Shown here piece by piece: positions 47,164 to 62,106 of a DNA stretch of 64,000 nucleotides. The stretch lies in the NCBI GenBank assembly GCA_022605405.1, contig JABYQQ010000001.1:4092001-4156000 (forward strand), in the 5' to 3' direction. Every line of letters starts with the position of its first letter. Position 1 is the stretch's first letter. The position numbers were made by a program, and so were the translations under genes. The stretch is from Earliella scabrosa (Eukaryota > Basidiomycota > Agaricomycetes > Polyporales > Polyporaceae). The notes below the pieces were generated by a model. The model searched no databases and was not told the origin of the DNA. It saw only the letters and a program-made list of their open reading frames with translations.

Positions 47164-50100
47164 TCACCGGTACTTGCCGTTCGTGTGCGACGAGCTCGTC
47201 GACGCCGACGGAAGAGAAGGCGCACCACTGCCACGGCTGGTAGCACCAGTGCTCAGCCTGGGCTTCTTTGCCGCAGAGGTCGTTGTTGCATCGGCGGACG
47301 ACGCCCGCGGCGCCTCTTTGCTGACCATCTTCGCATGGATCTCTTCCAGTTTCCCAGCCTTGACCTTCTTGGGCCAGAACAGCGTGACGAAGCTAGACGG
47401 GCGACGGCGGTTTGAGCACCCAGGCGGAAAGAGGCAGAGCAAGGAAGGGCACTTACGTCCAGAGGTGTCGTCGCCATCGATCCCGGTCTTCGCCAGCTGC
47501 CGCCTTCTGCTGCAGCACCAGCTCTATGCGCTTGCCGATGGCAGCGAGGGACTCTTTCAGAATGGCAACCTTGTCTTCCCGTGGCATGTCGCCCCCAGAA
47601 AGCTTCAAGTTTTTCTACGCACGTGCATGAGGACGCGCGCAAAGCGAGACAAGAAGGATAATCCACGCACCAGCTGCTTCTTGACCGGTCGAAGCTCCTC
47701 CTTGGTCGCTGCCTCGTCCATCGATGGGCTGTGTGATGCGTCAGGGAGCATGCAACGAATGCAAGTAGCACGGCACGTACCACTCATCAGACGAGGACGA
47801 GTCAGTGAACGTCGGTGTCGGTCTCCGCTTCCGCTTCCTGTTATTCGAGCCTTCGTCGACAGACGCAACAGCCTCGCTGTCCGCCCGCCTCTTACTGACG
47901 ATGCTCGTGTAGGACGTCGACGCAACAGGTGGTGGGGGTGACAGCGACGCCTTCGGACCTCTGCGCGACAGCGTCGACTCGATCGCACGGATCTTCTCGT
48001 CGTGCTCACGGAGGATGCCCAGGAGGTAGTCCCCTCTCCGCACGAGATGGATGGCGTTCGGGATAGGCTTGCTCGCAGCGTCCTCTCCCTTCTTGCCCTC
48101 CTCGAGGAAGAACTTGCCTTCGAGGCCCAGGCGTGCGTCTTTGGCCATCGCCTCCCAGTTCCCGAACCCGTACTTGTATGCGCCGACAAGAAGCATCGCA
48201 TCCTCCTGAGGGCCCCACCGTCCTGACCAGTTGAGCGTCGGCCGGATGTTCTCGATGGGTATTGACCACTCGTATCGCTCGTCCTCGGTGAGCGGGTCGA
48301 GGTACTTGAACAGTATCTGCAAGTCGCGATGCCGCGAGAGCACCGTCTCCGCGTTGATGTTGTTGACGTTGCGGTAGGTGACGAGCACAGCCTTGCTCTT
48401 CTGCGCGTTCGTGAGGGTCTCCCCCGCCTCTATGCGTGCCCGCTTCTCTTGGTTCGCCTCGTCCACGGCACGCGCGCAGAGCTCGATGATGTCGTCCGCG
48501 ACGTCCTGGATCATCCCCTTGTTCTTCTCAGTGAGCTTGGCCTCGGTGACCTGGCACCCCCTCATGTCAGCAACAAGCACGAGGAACAGCGCAAAACGCC
48601 ACGCACGATCGTCTCATATCGCTGCCTGATATCGCCCCACTTCTGCAGGCTCCGGACGAGCACACGGACGTCCCGCTCCTTCAACTCCATGGCCTTCTGA
48701 CTGGGGGTCTTGCGCTGGGGGACAGGGTGGCGAGGCTTCTTGGCCGGGGCGGACGACGGTATGTGTTCGTCCATGCCTTCATACGAGATTTGCGCGTGGG
48801 ACCGCTTCCTGTCCTTCGTCTCCGCCGCAGCAAGCTCCTCTGCCTTGCGTTCGTCCTCCTCGCGCTCGAACCGCTGGCGCTCCTCGACAGGGATGATGTC
48901 CTCCCAGTTCATGTCGTTCTTGACGTCGCTAATGTTGGCGAACTGCTCCAGGAACCCCTCGCCGCCGAGCGACGCGCCCTCGTTCTGCGCCGCGACCGTC
49001 TCGTGCTGCTCGGCGCGGTTGAGGATATCGTCCAGGTCCATCTCGTCGAGCTTCTTGCTCTGCTGGCTGTCATCCTTGTCGAAGCTGGGGGGTGGGGCGG
49101 TGAACTCATGCAACGAGGTAAAGGGCATGCATTGATAACGCACATTTTCTGCGCTCCGTACTTGAGGACCGCGTGCAGTTCATCCTTGCTAAGCGTATCG
49201 GCTTTCGCGGAGTCCTTCGTGCTGCCCTTAGAGCTGAGGTGCGCTTGCGACGTGTCCATCTGATTGATGACTGCATGGCGTGAGCCGTCAGTGCAGCCCC
49301 GAGCCCAGACCATGCGCTGCGACTCACTGGCATACTCGAGGACCATCTTCTTCTTCGCGCGCTCCAGCACGTCCTCCTCCATGGTGTCCTTGCTCACAAA
49401 CCTGTAGACGCTGACGTGCGATTTCTGTCCGATACGATGGGCACGCGCCATCGCCTGCAGGTCGTTCTGCGGGTTCCAGTCGCTCTGTCAAAAGGAGATG
49501 GGCCGGGGAGGGGCGTTAACAACGTGTTCGCGATGCGGTGCACACAGCATGACGGCCGAGCAGACCGCAAACGAACAGGGGACTCACGTCGAAGATGATG
49601 ACGGTATCGGCCGTCTCGAGGTTGATGCCCAATCCGCCGGCACGAGTGGAGAGAAGGAACACGAAGTCGGTAGACCCGGTCGCGTTGAAGTGCGCGATCG
49701 ACTTCTTCCGCTGCTCGGATGATACCGTGCCGTCTAAGCGTTGGTACTGATACCCGCGAAGTTGCAGGTAATCTTGCATGATGTCGAGCATCCGCACCAT
49801 CTGGCTGAAGATGAGGACGCGGTGGCCGTCTTGACGTAGTCGAGCCAGGAGCTTGTCAAGCAAGACCATCTTCCCGCTGCTCATCACAAGGCCCTTGAGG
49901 ACCTCGTCGTTGTTGTTCGATTTGACTTCGGCGCCCTCAAACAGCCAGGGGTGGTTCGCAGCCTTCTTCAGCTCCATCGCTATTTTCAGGATTAGGCTAG
50001 CCACCAGATGACGAAGCTCGATACGTACCGATGTTCAACAAACTGATGTTGTTGTTCCCATTCGCGCTCTTGACGAGAGCTTGGAAGTTCTGGAGCCGAA

Positions 50101-52499
50101 ATGAGCGTCTGGCGAGCGTAGCACTAACGACGACCGTGCACGAACCTTCGTGAGGATGTTCTTGTAGAAGTGCGTTTGCATCGCACTCATCTCGACTCGG
50201 AGGATCCGCTCGCTCTTCGTTGGCAAGGAGGTCAAGACATCGCGCTTCAAGCGTCGAAGCATGAGGGACTCGAGCTGCTTGTGCAACTCCTTGATCTTCA
50301 CTTCATGATCCGCGTCGTTGAGATCGAACTCGTTCGTCAGTTGGACTAGGAACCCGGTGCGATCAGCTGCTAATCATAGTCACACGGCTGAGTGCAAACT
50401 TACACTTCTCGGGCATGAGGAAATGCATTAATGAGAGAAGTTCTATAGCATGCACGATAAGCGACATCGCACGTCACACGCTACATCACCACATACCCTT
50501 GACATTGTTCTGGAGCGGTGTTCCCGTAATGAGCACCTTGGAAGCAGCCGAGAAGCCGCGCAAGGCTTCGTAGAGTTGACTCTCCGAGTTCTTGAGACGA
50601 TGTGCCTAAGAGACACGCGTCAGATACCGCCTCATCTCCGCCGAAGCTGTGTAGGCACGCACCTCGTCCACCATGAGCATCTGCCACTTGATCTCGCCGA
50701 GCTCCTTGACGTCCCGAAGCGTGATCTCGTACGTGGTCAGCAGGACGTTCATCTTGAGCTTCTTCGTGGATGGCCCAAACTCGTATTGCCGGGCGACTGA
50801 GCGGGCGGTTGCGCTCCCAATATACGTGACCACATGCATATCCGGCGCCCAGGTTGCGAACTGTGACTGCCACGCGGTGATTGTCGATAGTGGTACGATG
50901 ACGAGGAATGGCCCATACTGTCGCCGCTCGTGGAAGAGGTATGAGAGGAAGGAGACTGATTGAACAGTCTATGACGGCGATGTCAGGCACATTGACAGAA
51001 CCATGAAATCAAGGTGGCTGACCTTTCCGAGACCCATCTCGTCGGCAAGAATCCCGTTCTCGCCCTTGCTCCAGAGATAGGCTAACCAGTTCAGCCCGGT
51101 CAGCTGGAAGTCCTTGAGCTTCCCACCAGTTGCAGCGAGATATGGCGGGTCGTCTGTGATCTTCTCGAAGGGAGGACGAGAATACCGCGCATATACTGTG
51201 CTCTTGAACGGGAACTTCGCTTCCGCTTCGCGTTGACGGAACGCGTCGATCTGGTCCTTCGCGATTGGCCGAATCTCATCCAAGGCTTCCCACGTACAGT
51301 GGTCATAGTTGAGGCCGTTCCATTTGCAGAAGTACTCGACCTGGCCTCCCTCACTCTCGCGCTGTGCAATAATGCGCTCGACGGTCTTGTGGAGCTCCAG
51401 CTCCTCCTTCTCGCGCTCACGCCGAAGGAAGATGGTTTCCGCCTCCTCTGGGGTGATGTCGTCCCTCAAGAGGGCTTCTTGCTCGGCCTTGTAAGCCTTA
51501 ATGTAGTTGTCTACACGCTTGAGCCCCTTGAACCGCTTGAGGAACTCGTAGACCTCGTCGGTGTTATGTAGATGTGAGAAGTTCTTCCATTTGATGTGGA
51601 AACGCTTGTGCCGGATGGTATTTAGAGTAAATCGGCGGTATACGGGATACGGCACCTACGATATTCTTGCCCCAATCATCCTCTGGATCGTGCTCATGCC
51701 CCTCGTCTCTACAGTGCCCGAGAACGTACTCGATCTCATCGTCGTCCTTCGTCGGTACCGCGGTTTCTGTGTACGTCATCGCCTCCGCGTCGTCGAACTG
51801 CTCGAAATCTTGGACATCGTCGACGTAGTTTGGGATCTTCACTCCTCTACTGGAAACGCGAATCTCGTCGCCCGCGTTTCGTGTCTTCTTCTTCTTCTTT
51901 GAGCGTGCGCCATAGTCCGAGTCTGAATCCGAGTCTATGGCAGAATGACGGGGCGCGACTGGGGGAATGCATGGAGCGGAGCGCGGGACGCGAGCGACGA
52001 ACGGACATACCTTTCGGTTTAGACGGTGCTTTCTTCTTCCTAGGTGCCTTCTTCTTGGGTGCACCATACTCCTCGTCGGCATACGAAGCATCTTCGTCGT
52101 CATCGTTTGGATCGTCCGCTTCGTCTTCGTAACCCTAGGGCGAGAGGATATAAGCGAGGGAGAGGGAAGGAGCAATCAAGCGCGCGTACCGACTCGTCCT
52201 CATCCTTCACCTGCCATGTTCCCTGTACTGTCAATGCGCCGAACAACACCAGAGACGACATAACCACGTACGACTCGCTTCGAGTGGTAGGACGAGGAGG
52301 CGCCACTGGTCTGGGGAGGGCTCTGGGCATCGTCGTCGTCATACTCGCCGTCGGCATCGGCATCGGGGTTGCGGGTGACATCGACATCGGAGTCGACTTG
52401 CATGGTGTTGTCGGAGTCCTCGCTCGCGCTGAGCGGGGCGACGGGGGAGAGGTCGCCGGGGGCCATGGGGTCGTCGTCGTCGTCGTGGCCGTTGAGCAT
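47164..52499 (-). CDS. CHD1: Chromodomain helicase CHD1 (18 exons)
   Basis: Exons (minus): 52499-52272, 52222-52190, 52134-52011, 51934-51660, 51604-51023, 50968-50663, 50605-50497, 50442-50404, 50345-50146, 50089-50029, 49979-49588, 49484-49328, 49270-49144, 49084-48607, 48550-47781, 47728-47671, 47614-47457 and 47392-47164 (1441 residues). CHD1 spaces nucleosomes over transcribed genes. In order: acidic N-terminus; two chromodomains ([16 protein letters not shown] and [18 protein letters not shown]); Snf2 ATPase with DEMGLGK (about 414), [10 protein letters not shown] and MVDE for the DEAH box; helicase C lobe ([50 protein letters not shown]); SANT/SLIDE region ([19 protein letters not shown]); and the CHD C-terminal domain ([15 protein letters not shown]). 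Introns are mostly 50-60 bp. Exon 8 is only 39 nt. Confidence 0.95.
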
Positions 52500-54201
52500 G
52501 GGGGTTGGGGGTCAAGTCAGTGCGGGAAGGCGCTCGATGGGGGGACAGCGACGAGGGGGAGGCGGACGACGGGGCGGGGGGTGGTGGAGAGAGGGAGGGA
52601 GATGCTGGGGGCGTTGAGAAGGGGAAGGACGAGCGCCAGAGCCGACAGCCCAGCTCGGACTCGGTTCGCACGCGTGCGCCGGGCCACACAGCGCGGCCTG
52701 CTCGTCACTGCCCATGGCGAACTCCGACCAGTCGCCCTCATCATCTTATCTCCGGCCACTCTGCCGCCCTCCTTGTTCTCTCTCCCCCGCCGCGGGCTTG
52801 TCGACGTCCTCCGCCGCCGTGCTCGCCCTGCCCGCGCCCGGGCCAGCGACAACGTGCTCGGGGGCGTCCGCCGGGACGCAGCGGCGGGGCCCATGCGATC
52901 AGCGCTAGGCTCATCAGCCAGGCTGACCCCCGTTCTGTCCAGCGTGGGAGCCGCTCGCGGTCCATCACCAAGCCATCCTCCGCGGCGCCGTCTCTTTCCT
53001 CGCCGACGACGCGGCCGGCAACGTGCGCGGCCCCGGGCCAGCGTCCCCCACTGTCCCCGCTCGTCCCAGCGACGACTCTTCTCTGTCACAGGTCACCCCC
53101 CGTTACCCGCGCATCGTCATGGCCATCACGAGGGCCCTGCTCCTCGCCGCATCCGTCCACCCACAGGTCGCCGCCAGCCGCATGCACGCCAGAGACACCC
53201 CCAGCTCAGCCTATTGTCCCCGTCTGTCCGCTCTGACTCGTCATCAACATCCCCCGCCCCCCAAACCTTGTCCACCCACGGCGCCCTCTCCGTCACGCCG
53301 GCCCTCGGTCGCCATCCCCGTCCATTGCCCGTCATCACGCAACCCGCGCTGAGCCCACGTCGCCCCGCAACGCCGGGCGGACAAAGGCGTTCCCCCATCG
53401 CTCTCACGCGTGTCCAGACCGCCCTTCCGCCGCCCGTGCCCGCAGCACGAGGCCCGCGGTCGCCCATATCGGTGAGTCCATCATCGCCCCCCCGTTCCCT
53501 GGGATGCCGCTGCCAGCACACGAGGTGGTCTCCCCGTCATCTTCCGATCCGTCGGCGGTTAGGGCGGCTAGATAGGAATGGGAATGCTGGAGGTGTGGCC
53601 TCGGGGTGCCATGTCGAAGCCTGGGTGTAAGGAGCGGGAAGTCGAAGCGAGTGTCGGGGGCAGTAGGCCATTGTGGGATGGCGGCGGTGAGTACCAGGTG
53701 AGTCCCGGTGAGTCCCCCTTCCTCTGCGAAGAAGTATGCCTGGTGTATGGCGCGTTGTTGGAATCAGGCTGGCGCACTGCTGCATTGGTGTACCTCTATC
53801 GCAATCATTCCAATCACACCCTGTATTCGCATCGTATGTTCGCAATGCATTTTCTCGTCCCTATGGGCAGGAAACCTACTCAGGTATCCGTGTGAGCTTG
53901 AAGCAAACACCAGTCGTCCGGACCCGTCTTCACAATCACACATCGTCGGTAAGGAGCACTGTGCACGTATAATAATATATGCGGGTGGTAGAGTTGCAAG
54001 TGTGTATGTAGGTCAGTAATCCAGACAGTGAGTACACTATGCCAGTGTCCATGTGATGTACGTATGCAAGCAAAAGCAGCCCACTAGATGCGTCCGTGGT
54101 AGATAACAAAAGAGAGCAAGCAAAGATCGAGCAAGGCCCTGCATACGCAGGCGCACTCAGTGTGTCGCAGTCAGAGTCAAAAGTCGTGTCGCGTCCCATG
54201 C
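52500..54201. other. Intergenic region upstream of CHD1
   Basis: It is GC-rich, with plus-strand C-richness from about 52700 to 53560. Overlapping long frames occur on both strands, but none has a domain or good splice chain. The part near 52500-52650 should hold the CHD1 promoter. Confidence 0.5.
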
Positions 54202-56150
54202 TCAGTACCGGCGCGTCGGCTGGTACTGCTGGAACGGAGCGGGTGCGTTCGTGGTGGGGAGGCCGCCGGGCGCGGGCTCGTGCAGGCGGCGGTACTTCTT
54301 GCTCGACCGGCGGTAGGACGCGGCGACGATGAGGACAAGGAGGACAACGCCGACAGCAACGCTGCCGCCGATGATGTACGGGAGGTACTTCTTGATCTCG
54401 TCCTCGGGCTCCGCTTCGTCCTCGTCCTCATCGTCGTCGCCGTTATAGGGCACGGCGGGGAGCAGCTTGAGGTCGGCGGTGCGGTCGATGCCGCCCATGC
54501 GCACGGTGACGAAGTCGCTGTGGGCCTCCGCGGGCTCCGTAAGCGGGAGGAGCTGGATGTAGGGGTCGCCGACCTTGGCGAGCGCGCCGTCGACAAAGTC
54601 ACCAAAGTCGATCAGCATGTACGCGTTCCGGACTGCGAGGGGGCGTCAGTGCTCGAGGACATGGGAGCGTAAAGCTGGATATTGGAGACTTACGGAAAGA
54701 CATGCCGAGGATGATGTCGAAGCCATTGCGGTTCGCGACAATGGGCTGGAAGGCACCGACACAGGTCTGCTCCCCCGTCTCGTCAGGCGGGCCACGCAGC
54801 GCGGTCGTGACAGTGTCCAGGGGGTGCATCGGGATGTGAACACCATCGAAGATGAAGGTGACATTCAGTTCCGTCGTGCAAGGCAGAGTCCACATCTCGT
54901 GCGTGCCTCCAGTCACGTTCTGGAACATAGCACCAGGAACTCGCGCGTAGATGGCATCCGCGATACGCCTAGCATGAACGAGGTGATCAGCATGTGCGTG
55001 GTACGCATGGATGTGTTATGGCCGAGCAGCCGCTTGGTGCAAGCCACAGAGGGTCGTGCCTCGCGCCGACAGACGTCGCTGTGTCCACCGCGAAGCATCG
55101 ACCTGGCTCCAAGAATGCGACCAGGCCGAGACTAGCACCGCAGAAGACTGGGCAGCAGATGAACTCACTTGGAAACTTGGGGGAAGGTAAATCCACTGTC
55201 GAACATGACGTTCAGCCGATTGCCTGTCGCCTTCTTCGGGGTGATGACACGTTGTCCATCGGGACCGATGATGCCATTCTTGTCGAGAAACGCGGTCCAG
55301 TGCTGTCCACCGCGGTTCTTCATCTCCGTGACAGGAAGTTTGGGCTGGCTTGTGATGTTCTCAAAGCCACTGACCAGTTCGCCTATAGTCAGGTCTCCAG
55401 GGAAGGTGTCGGTGGGGTCGCCAGCACGGCCGAGCAAGATGGTGATGTAATTGGGAGTGGTGGTGTTCTGTTTGAAGATACGGTCGAGGACAGGGTTTCC
55501 TGCCTCCCCCAGTTGGTCCCGTACCTCAGACGCACTTCCTGGCCCTAGACCAATGATGCCGCTACCCTCTGAGTGGTCGAAGTCCACTGGTTGCTCAACT
55601 GCGACGAACGGCCATCTCAGGACTGTGTGAGCCGAGGCCAATGACACTACGCACTGAACGCCTGATCCTTGACACTAAAGCCCTCAAACTCTAGCAGTGC
55701 TGTCTTGATTGGTCCTAGGCGCCATGGGTGAATCTCAGGAATAACTCGGTCTTCACTCGCGCGTACCTTTCGTCTGCCCGATTGCGTAAATAACCTCGCC
55801 GATCTTCCCGGTGTCCTTCGCGTTGGGTACGTCACCCACGACGTAGAGGTCCGAGCTGTATCCCACCATCTCGTGAGTACGGCCACACGCGCCCCTCACC
55901 ATAGTGGCACACTTCACCTGCCGGTGTCGATGAGGACATGGTAATCTTCGCCGTTCAGCGTGATCTCCGTCTTGTACTGCATGTTCCCCTGGTTCAGAAA
56001 ATCCGGAGTACCCTCGAGGCTCGCCCTCCTCGTCAGGTTCGCGAAGCCACCCATGCGGCCTTCGAGGTGGAGCCGCACCGCCTGAGCTGTTGGGAGCTCA
56101 TCGAGAAGAAGAGACAGGTAGAGGAGCAGAGACGAGGATAGCAGCTTCAT
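54202..56150 (-). CDS. Membrane-anchored pepsin-like aspartic protease (6 exons)
   Basis: Exons (minus): 56150-55918, 55855-55767, 55714-55655, 55598-55169, 54968-54694 and 54632-54202, giving 505 residues. It is a peptidase A1 enzyme for the secretory pathway. There is a signal peptide (residues 1-24, LLLYLSLLL core), a short propeptide, first catalytic triad DTGSSDLYVVGD (Asp75), a flap region VIYAIGQTKGP, and second catalytic triad FDSGFTFPQ (Asp261). A hydrophobic segment IIGGSVAVGVVLLVLIVAAS (about 449-468) follows an acidic stalk (residues DDDEDEDEAEPEDE). The cytosolic tail of 37 residues starts YRRSSKKYRRLHEPAPGG. The substrate is unknown; secreted-face membrane proteases of this type act on cell-wall or extracellular proteins. 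The intron 55168-54969 is 200 bp, far longer than its neighbours. Confidence 0.92.
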
Positions 56151-57457
56151 GAGCGAAGAGGGGGGTCCAGAAGAAGAGGAAGGGAAAAGAAAGATGAATA
56201 GCAGAACGTGCGCGCGGGCGGAGGGGGAGCCATAGCCATATTATTGGCAGACAACGGCGTGGCTGTGATCGCGTTGGCGCAAGAAGCGCTGCCCAGGGGT
56301 GTTGCGGTGACGCTCAGCACCACGTTAGGGAAGCCCCGCTTCACTTCCTCCATTTGCACCTTATAACCTTAACCCTTCCCAGTCTTGCCTCTTCTTTCCG
56401 AATCAAAGCCAACACCGGTCTGTTCGCCGTGCAAGCATGTAGAAACCCCGCAGACCTGGTCAGCCAGAGTTTGGCTGCAGCGGTCATAATTCATATTCTC
56501 ACTGGAAGCAACGCCCAAGTGCACGGCCTCGAACGCCGATGCCTTCCCGGCACAACGCCTTCGTTGCCAAGTGTCCCAAGCGAGCGACTGCAGTTCCCCA
56601 GCGGTCTTGAGCTCGTGTTGCAGACGGTGCCGTCTGCACGACCCTGCTGCCGAAGAGTGTATGTTTCTTGTATGTCAAGAAGACAAAGCTCATGTTCTTC
56701 TTCATAGCGCTCGGACTGAGTCCAATTCTACATAATCTACATCCTCAATATGATTTGAACTTCCACTCGGGCCGCGCAAGTTCGTGATGACGTCGACCAA
56801 GTTTGAAGAGCGATACGGCACACGTTCTCTGGACTTGAATGCGGCCCCCGCAGGGAATGGGTAGTTGAACAACGCCCACCACTCGACGAAACCAGACCCT
56901 ACTCTTGTGTGATATTCAATGATTGCCTCGTATGTGTGTCCCAGGTGTGTCCGGGACTCCGGGACCCAATCCGGGACCTATCCGGGACAGACACTCGCCG
57001 AGACGCATCCAACGGAGTGGCACGCGTACTACGACTGCGTCTGGGCAACGCCATGGCGCCACGAACGGTCCATGCACCCTGGGCCTTCGCGCGCAGCTTC
57101 GGATAATAGGATTGTCTCAAGCTTAAGGACCAAGTAGCAAGAATGGCTACATATGGAATCGCTACGTAGTTGTCCGGACCCTACAACGTTGGTGTGCGCT
57201 TGGCGGACTCTTCCGAGACTGCCGCAGACTGGTAGTCTGGTCAAGAAAGGTCCAAGAGGCTCAGAACAGTCCGTGTGCCCCGTCATCGTATACGTTCGCA
57301 CTTCCAACTACAAGAGCAATACGATAGATTAACGTCAAGCTATAACGCATATACACCCCAGCTGTAGTATGGTGGACGGACGATAGATGTCTCGAACAAC
57401 AAGCATGATCACTCCCCTATGCATGCACCTCGCTACCTTCTCATCGGTACCGTGACA
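56151..57457. other. Intergenic region between the protease and its catalytic-domain-less relative
   Basis: No gene seen. The 57 kb side contains four CCGGGAC words within 38 bases. Confidence 0.55.
56951..56988. repeat. Short imperfect tandem repeat, CCGGGAC unit x4
   Basis: CCGGGAC occurs at 56951, 56959, 56971 and 56982, spaced 8, 12 and 11 bases apart. Confidence 0.75.
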
Positions 57458-58940
57458 TCATTTGATGTTTACATTCAGCGAGACCGACGAGATGTCAAGC
57501 GCAGGCAGCGTATACATCGCTGAGCCTTGGTCAAGTCTCGGCGCCGAGTTCACAGCAAGTGTCTCCCCACGCGATTCGGACGAGACCTGCGGTTGTCCAA
57601 ACGCGCGGGGGTCGGGCAGCGGGCGAGATGTATTTGACTTCTTCCTCAACCGCAGAGGATCCACCTTCGTCGAGATCTGGGCAGAGGAGAGGGATAACCG
57701 ATGGACTGAGGCTACCGAAGCCGGGGCTGGGCCCGGAGTGACAGCGTAATCAAAGAACGGCTCGGGGGTGTCCGGCCGTCCAGTTGCGAACCGCGTGTCT
57801 TCGTATGGAGAGGGGAGTGTGTGAGAGAAGTCGTCTGCGGGGGTAAACAGGATTTGGCTTGCGCGGTGATCCCAGGGGTTCATTAGAGGCTCGTCTTCTG
57901 GGAGCGCTAGCTGAGGAATAGTGGGAACTTCGTTGACTGGCTCTTCTGATACAGAGCTCGATGGGATCGCAGACGTTGCGGATATGGCGGGTGTCGAGGA
58001 CGCAGGGGACGTGGTGGGGGCGTCAGGGGAGGGTAACACGGTAGCGACGGGGATGGAGGAGGACGTGGCGGTGGGTCCGGGTGCAATCTCGGCGAACTTC
58101 ATGGGGGACAGTGCCAATGGGGATATCGTGAGCGTGGCTTCCGGTTTCGGTATGACCGGATCGACCGGTACGGGAGGTAGGGAATTTGCTGAGCTTCCAG
58201 CGGACACAACAGACGGGATAGATTGCGGACGGGAGGATGAAGAAGCAGCATGGAAGCCCAACATCCCCACGGGTGCCGGGTTGCCCAATAGAGGCACCTC
58301 TTCTGGCCAATCCGTCTGGAGGGTAGGTGTCGATGCGTTAGAATCGACAATTGCCTCTGACGCTCCTTCCTCTATGTCAGGCATCCGTCTCATCGCCTCC
58401 CGGTACCTCGTCCGTTCCATGGGGTCCCGAGCCGGAGCAGACTGGTGCGTGACTGTAGTAGGAACCCGTGTGAGGTGGAGGGTCTTCAACTGCGCCATGG
58501 GTCTGGGGGTACTGGATGCCACCGTTGGTGCCTCCAGCCCTTCAGGCGCGGGCTCGCTGAGCCTGCGATACTTCCGGCCTCGGAGGTATATGAAGGCAGC
58601 CGCGAGCGAGAACAAGACCAGGAGCCCCCCTACGACACTTCCTGCGATGATCCATGGTAGAGTGTTCGATTGGCTCCCTGGCATGATATCTGCTGGTGTA
58701 ACGGCCCTTGCTGTGGTAGATACATGGACGTGAATAGGTGGCAGGGACCAGGGTGCTATCAGAAGACTCACCTTTGAAGTCTGACATCATCACAACCCTC
58801 CTCGTGAACTCGCGGGACCTCGTCTCATCCGCCCTCATCTCTCCGTGTATGGACAGCTTCAGCGCACTGGCCGTGGAGTGTTCTACCCACAACACGACGA
58901 GGCAGATCAGGATAGTCGGTCGCGGAAGGTGCTCCATCAT
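57458..58940 (-). CDS. Type I membrane protein related to the adjacent aspartic protease but lacking the peptidase domain (2 exons)
   Basis: Exons 58940-58772 and 58710-57458 give 473 residues; the intron is 61 bp, GTGAGT...CACAG. Residues 1-27 form a signal peptide (PTILICLVVLWV core). The segment ALKLSIHGEM...REFTRRV resembles the neighbouring protease's propeptide (AVRLHLEGRMGGF...LTRRA). Where the protease continues into its catalytic domain, this protein goes straight to a transmembrane helix (about 77-99, WIIAGSVVGGLLVLF) and the tail RKYRRLSEPAPEGL, which closely matches KKYRRLHEPAPGGL in the protease. About 370 further residues are Ser/Pro-rich and probably disordered and cytosolic. 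No DTG motif is present. It may be an eroded paralogue or a membrane sensor/adaptor; the sequence does not tell which. Both genes point the same way, 1.3 kb apart. Confidence 0.8.
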
Positions 58941-59912
58941 CAAAACAAGTGGATCAGCAAAGCAAATCAAGCAACGTAGACCCAAAGAATTCGAAGAAAA
59001 AAGTTGAAGGAATGGCGGGGTCGTCAGTAGAAAGCTGCAGCGCACGACGCGACGAATATGAAAGACACGACTCAGGTCGCGGTCAACAGCCGGACACCGG
59101 TCAGGAAAACAAATCAGTCTATGCGCGACCTGTGTCGCCGCGAGTACGTTACCTCCGGAGGCGCGTCCCGCCCCCCCCCCCTCACGCATTCCGTTCATGG
59201 CTTGATGAAGGGCCTAGGAGGCTCGCCGATGCCGCACTGAGTGTAGCCGTGCGGTGCACTGCGCAGATACGAAGCTTTAAACGAAGTCCTGTTTCAAATC
59301 GGAGAGTCGGAAGTGAGTTGGCAATTCAGCGGTTGATCCGCATCTGGAGACGTACAGTACTCTCGCGTTCCGATCACCGCGTATGCATGCACCAGGCATG
59401 CACTGAAGAATTGAGTCTTCCACGCAGTCTGGCTTGCCAACCTCTTGAATTATCCCCATGGCATCGTGAGCAAGTTTTGAGAGTGTAGTAAGATCGCAGT
59501 ATGGACCAGAGGCAATTTCAGCATGCAACGGCACGCTGTACACTGCTGTACATGCCTGCAGCGGAATCTAAGCATCAATCTTTGGAAACCGAGGACAGGC
59601 GCATGGAAGTTCTGGTGAAGACAGGTGTGCCTCAGCCGCTGGCGCCAACTGGCGCCCTACCTCGAGATGGCGACGCAGTATGCAGTATGGACGAGAACCC
59701 GCCCCGCCCCGTTTGCAAGCGAAGGAATGTTTCATGCGTGAATGTGCATAATTTATGTATGTATGCGCGTGTCATAGTGTATGTACATGAGTCTATAGTT
59801 GATACATATCCAAAAGCACTGCCCAAAAGTCATAGGTAAGCCGCGGCGATAGTCAAACAACACGATCTAAATGCGAGGAGAGAGCAACAACGACCACCAA
59901 CCTCGTCCAAGC
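58941..59912. other. Intergenic region upstream of the membrane protein gene
   Basis: It includes a C-rich homopolymer run near 59171-59181. No gene is seen; promoter of the minus-strand gene ending at 58940 and the 3' flank of ATP sulfurylase both lie here. Confidence 0.55.
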
Positions 59913-61980
<2,068 letters not shown>

Positions 61981-62098
61981 TTCTACTTATAATGGACGAG
62001 GAAGTGTAAGAAGGCGGATGTGCAAGGAGCTGTGCGTCCGTGGACGAGAGAGGGAGTTTTTGTGGTGAGTTGGGCCATTTGGGTCGGGACTGAGGTGA

Positions 62099-62106
62099 TT
62101 TTATAT
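62099..62106 (-). promoter_or_regulatory. TATA-like element upstream of MET3
   Basis: On the minus strand the sequence reads ATATAAAA about 120 bp before the MET3 start codon, a sensible place for a TATA box. I found no copy of the palindromic element used by fungal sulfur regulators of the Cys3/MetR type nearby. Confidence 0.4.

Noticed and set aside
52044..53630. 528-codon plus-strand open frame across the CHD1 5' end
   Set aside because: Overlaps antisense to well-supported CHD1 exons and encodes a Pro/Arg/Ser string without any domain.
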